From JACCYQ01 sp036675565 (lineage in GTDB: Bacteria > Bacteroidota > Bacteroidia > Chitinophagales > Chitinophagaceae), in the NCBI GenBank assembly GCA_036675565.1, contig JAKFER010000204.1:1-21416 (forward strand): DNA of 21,416 nucleotides. The letters run 5' to 3'. Shown in pieces: positions 1 to 5,036 of the stretch (its first letter is position 1; each line of letters starts with the position of its first letter). The notes beneath the pieces are model-generated. The model made no database searches. It saw only the letters and a program-made list of their open reading frames with translations, and had not been told where the DNA came from. A program made the position numbers and the translations under genes.

Positions 1-488
1 TTATTTACAATAAAACAGGTGAATACGCAGTCTCTAAAAATTTTGCTTTACTTGGCGCCAGTGCCGGTGGGCACCTTGCATTGTTGCAGGCCTATAAATA
101 TGAATCACCTGTAAAAATTAAAGCCGTCGTTGATTTTTTTGGTCCCACTGATTTAGTTGCATTATATAATGTATCACCCAATCCACTGATCAAACCATTA
201 CTTGAATCCATAACAGGTGGCACACCGGCTACCCGGACTGATGTTTATGAACAAGCCAGCCCTGTAAATTTTGTAACAACGCAAGCTTCTCCCACCTTAA
301 TTCTCCAGGGCGGCATGGATCCGGTTGTCGACGCTTCTCAATCTGTATTGTTGAAAGATAAATTGCAACAACTCGGAGTGACGCATCAGTACGTGTTTTA
401 TCCCATGGAAGGTCACGGGTGGACCGGCGTAAACCTTACAGATTCTTTTGAAAAGATCGAAGTCTTTCTGAAAGCACATATGCCTTAA
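1..488 (+). CDS. Alpha/beta hydrolase (esterase/lipase-like), 5' end missing
   Basis: The reading frame is open from base 3 at the window edge to the TAA at 486-488, so this is the C-terminal 161 residues of a longer protein. The nucleophile elbow GASAGG is encoded at 54-71 (Ser codon 60-62), upstream of any ATG in this frame. The likely catalytic Asp lies in GGMDPVVD (codon 318-320) and the catalytic His in MEGHGW (codon 414-416), so the whole Ser-Asp-His triad is present. The segment EQASPVNFV between them and the strand LILQGG match the BD-FAE / alpha/beta-hydrolase-3 group of carboxylesterases. Substrate cannot be read from the sequence. The missing N-terminus prevents any statement on a signal peptide. 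The next gene starts 62 nt downstream with its own promoter box. Confidence 0.8.
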   Translation, partial: IYNKTGEYAVSKNFALLGASAGGHLALLQAYKYESPVKIKAVVDFFGPTDLVALYNVSPNPLIKPLLESITGGTPATRTDVYEQASPVNFVTTQASPTLILQGGMDPVVDASQSVLLKDKLQQLGVTHQYVFYPMEGHGWTGVNLTDSFEKIEVFLKAHMP

Positions 489-537
489 GAAAGTTTTAGA
501 CTGGGAATAAACGAAAGATAAATTTATTTGTATCCGG

Positions 538-545
538 TAGCTTTG
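538..545 (+). promoter_or_regulatory. Bacteroidota -7 promoter box for rarA
   Basis: TAGCTTTG matches the Bacteroidota -7 consensus TAnnTTTG exactly. No good -33 TTG is seen 19-22 nt upstream. The box ends only 5 nt before the rarA ATG, so transcription would start at or next to the start codon. Confidence 0.45.
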
Positions 546-550
546 TATGA

Positions 551-1834
551 ATGAAAAACATACCATTAGCAGAAAGGATCAGGCCCCAAACGCTGGATGA
601 ACTGGCAGGCCAAAAACACTTGACAGGTAAAGGAAGCATTCTACGCATAGCCATTGAAAATGGCAAAATTCCTTCCATGATATTATGGGGACCACCCGGT
701 ACAGGGAAAACAACCATTGCAAATATTATTGCCCATACACTGCAGGTATCTTTCATTACTTTAAGTGCTGTCAGCGCAGGTGTAAAAGATGTGCGGGATG
801 CCATTGAAAAAGCAAAACAACTACCAGGTACAATACTTTTTATTGATGAAATTCATCGTTTCAATAAAGGACAACAGGATGCCTTATTAGGTGCAGTAGA
901 AAAAGGTATCATCACACTGATTGGTGCCACTACTGAAAATCCATCCTTTGAAGTGAATTCAGCCTTGCTAAGCCGATGCCAGGTTTATGTATTAAAAGCT
1001 TTAGCTAAAGATGACCTGGATAAATTATTGCAGCATGCCATTGAAACCGATCCAAAACTGCAGTCTTTAAATATTGAATTAAAGGAAACGGAGGCCCTGC
1101 TCAATATTTCGGGTGGTGATGCCCGTAAGCTGCTAAATCTACTGGAAGTTGTTACGGACAGCTCAATGGTGAATGATAAATCAAATGATCCTGGCAAAAT
1201 AATTATCACCAATGAATTTGTAATGCATGTGGCCCAGCAGCGAATTGCCCTTTATGATAAAACTGGTGAGCAACATTATGATATTATTTCAGCTTTTATA
1301 AAATCTATCCGTGGCAGTGATCCCAATGGTGCTGTATACTGGCTGGCAAGAATGATTGAAGGAGGCGAAGATGTAAAATTTATAGCCCGCAGGCTGGTGA
1401 TCCTTGCCAGCGAAGATATAGGCAATGCAAATCCAACTGCTTTGATCATGGCCAATTCGACTTTTGATGCTGTAAATAAAATCGGTTATCCAGAATCCCG
1501 CATCATTCTCTCACAATGCACTATTTACCTGGCGGCTTCACCAAAAAGTAACGCATCTTATGAAGCCATTGAAATGGCGCTGGCTGAAGTCCGCAAAAAA
1601 GGCGACCTCCCCGTTCCCCTGCACATCCGGAATGCGCCAACCGGGTTGATGAAAAAAATGGATTACGGTAAAGGCTATAAATATGCCCATAGCTTTGAAA
1701 ATAATTTTTCGCAGCAGGAATATTTACCTGGCGAATTATCAGGCACTACTTTTTATGATCCGGGAAAAAATGCCAGGGAAGAAGAGTTCAGAAAACATTT
1801 GCGTAACCTTTGGAAAGATAAATACAAGTATTAA
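551..1834 (+). CDS. rarA: Replication-associated recombination protein A (RarA/MgsA), AAA+ ATPase
   Basis: This 427-residue protein has the full RarA/MgsA/WRNIP1 architecture. Walker A is GPPGTGKT (residues 47-54), Walker B is FIDEIH (97-102), sensor 1 is GATTENP (125-131) and the arginine-finger motif is SR (141-142). The C-terminal half, including a segment around RGSDPNGAVYWLARM, matches the helical tetramerisation region of the family. RarA is a clamp-loader-like cytoplasmic ATPase that acts at stalled replication forks and single-strand/double-strand DNA junctions. The length is normal for the family. The ATG at 551 is supported by the early conserved LAERIRPQTLDELAGQ segment; another ATG at 547 is out of frame. 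A T-run at 1836-1845 follows the stop, but I see no clear terminator hairpin. Confidence 0.96.
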   Translation: MKNIPLAERIRPQTLDELAGQKHLTGKGSILRIAIENGKIPSMILWGPPGTGKTTIANIIAHTLQVSFITLSAVSAGVKDVRDAIEKAKQLPGTILFIDEIHRFNKGQQDALLGAVEKGIITLIGATTENPSFEVNSALLSRCQVYVLKALAKDDLDKLLQHAIETDPKLQSLNIELKETEALLNISGGDARKLLNLLEVVTDSSMVNDKSNDPGKIIITNEFVMHVAQQRIALYDKTGEQHYDIISAFIKSIRGSDPNGAVYWLARMIEGGEDVKFIARRLVILASEDIGNANPTALIMANSTFDAVNKIGYPESRIILSQCTIYLAASPKSNASYEAIEMALAEVRKKGDLPVPLHIRNAPTGLMKKMDYGKGYKYAHSFENNFSQQEYLPGELSGTTFYDPGKNAREEEFRKHLRNLWKDKYKY

Positions 1835-1942
1835 ATTTTTTTAAATTAAGATCCTCACGATAACCTTTGCATTTAAAAAATATTCAGCCCCCAATTAATT
1901 TTTTTTTATTAGGAAAACTACGATTTCGATTTTTTTTCTTTG

Positions 1943-1964
1943 GATGATTTTTTAAAAAATCATC
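1943..1964. repeat. 22-bp perfect palindrome upstream of the GNAT gene
   Basis: Two 11-bp half sites meet without a spacer: GATGATTTTTT followed by its exact reverse complement. It lies between rarA and the acetyltransferase gene, 26 bp before the latter's ATG. It could be an operator, or a weak bidirectional terminator for rarA because T-runs (1899-1908, 1930-1938) surround it. The sequence does not decide between these. Confidence 0.6.
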
Positions 1965-1990
1965 ATTGAACTCAGTATAAATAATTACCA

Positions 1991-2449
1991 ATGATTACTT
2001 GGACAAGTAAAAAATTCAACGAGCTGTTACCGGAAGAATTGTATGCTATTCTGCAATTAAGAAATGAAGTGTTTGTTGTGGAACAGCAATGTGTTTTCCA
2101 GGATGCTGATGATAAAGATCAACCATCATTACACCTGATGGGATGGCGGGAAAAGAAACTGGTAGCCTATACCCGCATAGTCCCTCCGGGACTGTCTTAC
2201 AAAGAACCTTCTATTGGTCGTGTTGTTACATCTCCACAAGAAAGAGGAAGAGGAACCGGTCATGAATTAATGCAGGTTTCCATTAATAAAGTTCATGAAT
2301 TATATGGGTTAACTGATATAAAAATTGGGGCCCAATTATACCTTAAGAAATTTTACGAATCGCATGGATTTGTACAAAGCAGTGATGTATACCCGGAGGA
2401 TGGAATTGATCATATAGAAATGACAAAGTTTACGCAAAAGAATACGTAA
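1991..2449 (+). CDS. elaA: GNAT family N-acetyltransferase, ElaA-like
   Basis: This 152-residue protein has the ElaA hallmarks. The N-terminal motif LRNEVFVVEQ (residues 23-32) is followed by a Cys and an acidic stretch QDADDKD. The GNAT acetyl-CoA loop is QERGRGTG (83-90), close to the consensus Q/RxxGxG/A. A C-terminal YLKKFYESHGF segment matches motif B, and HIEMTK closes the fold. The family transfers acetyl from acetyl-CoA to an amine, but the substrate of ElaA proteins is not known. It is cytoplasmic, with no signal peptide or membrane segment. It appears to be a single-gene unit preceded by the 22-bp palindrome, and I see no clear terminator after it. Confidence 0.88.
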   Translation: MITWTSKKFNELLPEELYAILQLRNEVFVVEQQCVFQDADDKDQPSLHLMGWREKKLVAYTRIVPPGLSYKEPSIGRVVTSPQERGRGTGHELMQVSINKVHELYGLTDIKIGAQLYLKKFYESHGFVQSSDVYPEDGIDHIEMTKFTQKNT

Positions 2450-2507
2450 AATTCCTAAGTAATAATTTATGCGTTGCACTGCACAATAAAAAAGTTAAAT
2501 ATCGGGC

Positions 2508-2538
2508 TTGCATCTTCTTTTCCTATTTTCTACTTTAG
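2508..2538 (+). promoter_or_regulatory. Candidate promoter for the 2582 gene
   Basis: A -33-type TTG (2508-2510) is followed after 20 nt by TACTTTAG (2531-2538), one mismatch from TAnnTTTG. The spacing fits the Bacteroidota consensus. The start codon is 43 nt downstream. Confidence 0.4.
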
Positions 2539-2581
2539 CCCCTGAGAAAATCCAATAGTAGAAAACCAAAAATCTGATTCG

Positions 2582-3556
2582 ATGAAAACAACTGTACCCT
2601 TTTTACGCGTAAGCGTATTTGTTTTCCTTTTTACCTTAACATTCAACCAGTCATTTTCCCAATCCATTACTACCGGCAACGGTAAAATTGAAATCGGCAT
2701 CGGCCTTGGCCCTGCTTTCTTTTTGGGCGACCTGGGAGGAACTGGAGGTGAAGGAAGAACTTTTATTAAAGATGTAAACTTGCCCCTCACTAAACTTTCA
2801 AAAGGTGCTTATATAAATATCTATCCAACAGAATGGTTAGGTTTCAGGCTTGCTATAAATCAGACCAAGCTGGAAGGCTATGATAGTATCATCAATAATA
2901 AAGGCGGTTCTGAAAGACACCGTTATGACAGGAACCTTGCTTTTCAAAGCAATGTTGTTGAAGCATATGCAGCTGCGGAATTTTATCCAACTGTTTTCTT
3001 TGAACAATATGACGGGTTACAAGGTAAGTTAAGACCTTATGGTGTAATCGGTGTTGGTGCATTTCGTCATAACCCCAAAGCTAATTACCGTCACCAGAAT
3101 GGTTATAATGAATTGGTTGAATTAAAGCCGCTTCGCCTGGAAGGACAAGGCATGGCAGAATACCCGCAAAAGAAAGAATACAGCCTGACCCAACTTGAAA
3201 TACCAATGGGTTTTGGTGCAAAATATTTTATTAAAGAGAACATGTATATTGGTTTTGAAGTATTACATCGTAAAACATTTACCGATTACATGGATGATGT
3301 AAGTACCAGTTACATTGACCCGATTCATTTCAGTACTTACCTGACACCTGAGCAAACAGCGATGGCTTACCAGCTTCATTACAGGGGAGATATCATTAAC
3401 CCCCAAACGAGAGCAGCTGTAGGCGAACAAAGAGGTGATCCTACAGAAAATGATGCGTTCTTTTCAACAATCCTGCGTTTTGGATGGAGATTGAATGGAA
3501 ACAATTCACCAAACGGAAGGGCAGCACGTCAGATGAAATGTCCTAAGTTTTATTAA
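2582..3556 (+). CDS. Outer-membrane beta-barrel protein, DUF6089/PorG-like
   Basis: The 324-residue product starts with a signal peptide (residues 1-26: basic MKTTVPFLR, hydrophobic core, SFS before Gln27). The mature part is rich in alternating aromatic and polar strands typical of an outer-membrane barrel, including IGIGLGPAFFLGDLGG, the YGVIGVGAF strand and MGFGAKYFI. The C-terminus KCPKFY is a feature I associate with the DUF6089 family. From memory, the T9SS component PorG belongs to that family, but PorG genes usually sit near uppS and bamA, which are absent here, so this may be a paralogue. Residues 285-300, with NDAFFSTILRFGW, read as the last barrel strand. The gene runs 11 nt into the next, so the two are probably cotranscribed. 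Confidence 0.7.
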   Translation: MKTTVPFLRVSVFVFLFTLTFNQSFSQSITTGNGKIEIGIGLGPAFFLGDLGGTGGEGRTFIKDVNLPLTKLSKGAYINIYPTEWLGFRLAINQTKLEGYDSIINNKGGSERHRYDRNLAFQSNVVEAYAAAEFYPTVFFEQYDGLQGKLRPYGVIGVGAFRHNPKANYRHQNGYNELVELKPLRLEGQGMAEYPQKKEYSLTQLEIPMGFGAKYFIKENMYIGFEVLHRKTFTDYMDDVSTSYIDPIHFSTYLTPEQTAMAYQLHYRGDIINPQTRAAVGEQRGDPTENDAFFSTILRFGWRLNGNNSPNGRAARQMKCPKFY

Positions 3557-3567
3557 TCATAACGTAC

Positions 3568-3957
3568 ATGCTTAAGTTATTTACTTACTTACTGATTTTG
3601 TCAGGATCGGCTCTTATGACTTTAAGTGCCGGTGCGCAATCAACCGGGCTGTATGCCAAAAGACATTTCATAGTGCATGATAGCTTGCAGGTTACAAAAT
3701 TAAACCAGCAAAACAATCAGAATTTTATCATCATCGACCCAAATCCGTCAAACGGAAACATGCGGGTAAAAAATATGTACGCAAATGCCAAAGAAGTTCA
3801 CTTTTATGTTTTTGATCTGGATGGTGTAATGATTGAAAACATCAGGCTCCAGGCCCGTGAAGTGAAAAAGATCAGTGGCTTAAACAAAGGTGTTTATTTG
3901 TATGATGTGTTTGAAAAAGATGAAAGCATTGAAAGAGGAAAAATTATTGTTCATTAA
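3568..3957 (+). CDS. Small exported protein consisting mainly of a T9SS C-terminal sorting domain
   Basis: The 129-residue product has a clear signal peptide (residues 1-23, cleavage AGA/QS). About 30 residues follow, and then a segment resembling a type A T9SS C-terminal domain fills the rest. It has IDPNPSNG (56-63; typical YPNPxxx start), FDLDGVMI (82-89; D-x-x-G turn), LNKGVYLYDV (105-114; L..GxYxxxI strand) and the terminal GKIIVH (124-129; typical GKIVVK-like end). In normal T9SS cargo this domain follows a large passenger, but here there is no room for one. It lies 11 nt after the outer-membrane barrel gene and was probably cotranscribed with it. It may be a surface-anchored small protein, a structural adaptor, or a decaying cargo gene. 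No enzymatic motif is visible. Confidence 0.65.
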   Translation: MLKLFTYLLILSGSALMTLSAGAQSTGLYAKRHFIVHDSLQVTKLNQQNNQNFIIIDPNPSNGNMRVKNMYANAKEVHFYVFDLDGVMIENIRLQAREVKKISGLNKGVYLYDVFEKDESIERGKIIVH

Positions 3958-3977
3958 AAAATATTATTAAAAACCTT

Positions 3978-4116
3978 AAATCCAATAAGCGGCAGAGAAC
4001 TTAATAAAATCTAATACCTGGTTGAATAAACCTAATCCGTTCTCTATTGGTACCCCCTTTTTATCACATTTTATTAAATTATTCTCTGCCCAACTTATTG
4101 GATTTTACTTTTTTCC
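3978..4116 (+). ncRNA. Candidate structured RNA or large terminator: rod-like inverted repeat 1
   Basis: Three perfect helices stack in order. AAATCCAATAAG (3978-3989) pairs with 4094-4105 (12 bp). GGCAGAGAA (3991-3999) pairs with 4082-4090 (9 bp). TTAATAAAAT (4001-4010) pairs with 4068-4077 (10 bp). They are separated by small asymmetric loops (1x3 and 1x4 nt). The 57-nt apical part has its own hairpin GGTT/AACC (4020-4032). A T-rich tail (4103-4114) follows the closing stem. An alternative 7-bp pairing AGAGAAC (3994-4000) with 4039-4045 competes with the middle helix. It may be a terminator for the gene ending at 3957, a small RNA, or a miniature inverted-repeat element. No RNA family is recognised. 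Confidence 0.4.
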
Positions 4117-4144
4117 GTTCCCTTTTAATAACCCCTTAAACTAA

Positions 4145-4268
4145 CCGCAACAGAACAGGAAGATTGATCTAATCTAAAAATCCGTGAGAAACAAGCATAC
4201 CCCTGCAAATCGTTTTCAATAAGATTTTTTCAATGACTTCCTGTTCGCTCCTTGCGGATTTTTATTTT
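4145..4268 (+). ncRNA. Candidate structured RNA: rod-like inverted repeat 2 with alternative pairing
   Basis: The arms are CCGCAA (4145-4150) with TTGCGG (4252-4257), GAACAGGAAG (4153-4162) with 4237-4246, ATTGA (4163-4167) with 4230-4234, and AAAAATC (4176-4182) with 4223-4229. That makes 28 bp in one long hairpin. The apex can form GAgAAAC/GTTTTC (4186-4192 with 4212-4217). The tail ATTTTTATTTT follows at once. A competing helix is possible: AAAAATCCG (4176-4184) with CGGATTTTT (4255-4263), which uses the same CGG as the closing helix. This could be a switch-like terminator, a small RNA or the leader of the next gene. I do not recognise a known family. Confidence 0.4.
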
Positions 4269-4354
4269 CGACTTACGGTGTTCCATAATAGAAAATCGTA
4301 CTGATTAATCTTGCCAGATTTCATTACATTTAAGTAGCATTAAAACTAGCTGCC

Positions 4355-4969
4355 ATGAACTTAATTGAAAGAGCGAAAAACATTTTAATTAGTCCGGCAA
4401 AAGAATGGGAAGTTATTGCTGGTGAAGAACCTGATGTTAATAAAATTTTTACCGGTTATGTAATCCCACTTGCCGGTGCGGCGGCCCTCGCCGCTTTTAT
4501 TGGCTATGGTCTAATTGGCTTTAACATGCTTGGTTACCGGATGAGTGGAATTGATTGGGGACTTTACCAGGCATTGGTTTCATTTATTGTTTCAGTGTGT
4601 TCCGTTTTTTTGACTGCATTTGTGGTAGATGCTTTGGCACCTTCCTTTAGTTCAGAAAAAAACTTTGGTCGATCATTTCAATTAGTAGCTTATTCCTACA
4701 CCGCAGGATGGATTGGTGGGTTGTTCCAGATTTTACCAGTTATCGCTTTTTTAGGAACCATTCTAAGTCTCTATGGTTTATATATTCTTTACTTAGGAAT
4801 GCCAAAACTAAAAAATACACCAGCAGAAAAGCATTTAGGTTATTTTGTTGTAACACTGATTGTTTTAATAGCCGTTTATATTGTGCTGGGTATAATCCTT
4901 TCAGCAATTATGCAACCCATGTTTGGTTTAAGTTATGGCGGTGACAATTTCCGGCTAGATAATTATTGA
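4355..4969 (+). CDS. Yip1 family integral membrane protein
   Basis: The 204-residue protein starts with MNLIERAKNILISPAKEW, the amphipathic start seen in bacterial Yip1-family proteins (NILxxPxxEW). Five hydrophobic segments follow at about residues 33-55, 70-92, 110-130, 131-149 and 162-186. The loop between segments 4 and 5 carries MPKLKNTPAEK, also typical of the family. It has no signal peptide and should be an inner-membrane protein. Bacterial Yip1-domain proteins have no established biochemical role. It stands alone, downstream of the structured non-coding interval, and converges on uvrA with a shared terminator. Confidence 0.85.
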   Translation: MNLIERAKNILISPAKEWEVIAGEEPDVNKIFTGYVIPLAGAAALAAFIGYGLIGFNMLGYRMSGIDWGLYQALVSFIVSVCSVFLTAFVVDALAPSFSSEKNFGRSFQLVAYSYTAGWIGGLFQILPVIAFLGTILSLYGLYILYLGMPKLKNTPAEKHLGYFVVTLIVLIAVYIVLGIILSAIMQPMFGLSYGGDNFRLDNY

Positions 4970-4982
4970 TTCATCATATTCC

Positions 4983-5013
4983 AAAAAAAAATCCGGAATC
5001 CCGGATTTTTTTT
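4983..5013. terminator. Bidirectional intrinsic terminator between the Yip1 gene and uvrA
   Basis: Nine A (4983-4991) and TCCGG (4992-4996), a 4-nt AATC loop, then CCGGA (5001-5005) and eight T (5006-5013) make a hairpin of about 13 bp. The A-run and T-run make it work on both strands, which suits the two convergent genes ending at 4969 and 5037. Confidence 0.9.
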
Positions 5014-5036
5014 GTTTATACATGGATATGCACAAG

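Larger units (their letters stand above)
3958..4354. other. Gene-free 397-nt interval with two long structured inverted repeats
   Basis: I find no convincing coding sequence here. The interval holds two long-range inverted repeats in tandem (3978-4105 and 4145-4257), each followed directly by a T-rich tail, then about 90 nt of AT-rich leader before the Yip1-family gene. A TACATTTA box (4325-4332), one mismatch from TAnnTTTG, may be that gene's -7 element. Confidence 0.7.

Noticed and set aside
3978..4257. Integron attC sites or an insertion-sequence remnant
   Set aside because: The arms lack the attC core motifs, no target-site duplication is visible at the ends, and there is no integrase or transposase.
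4708..4944. Frame inside the Yip1-family gene in another phase
   Set aside because: Shadow of a clear membrane-protein gene; no start signal or family resemblance.
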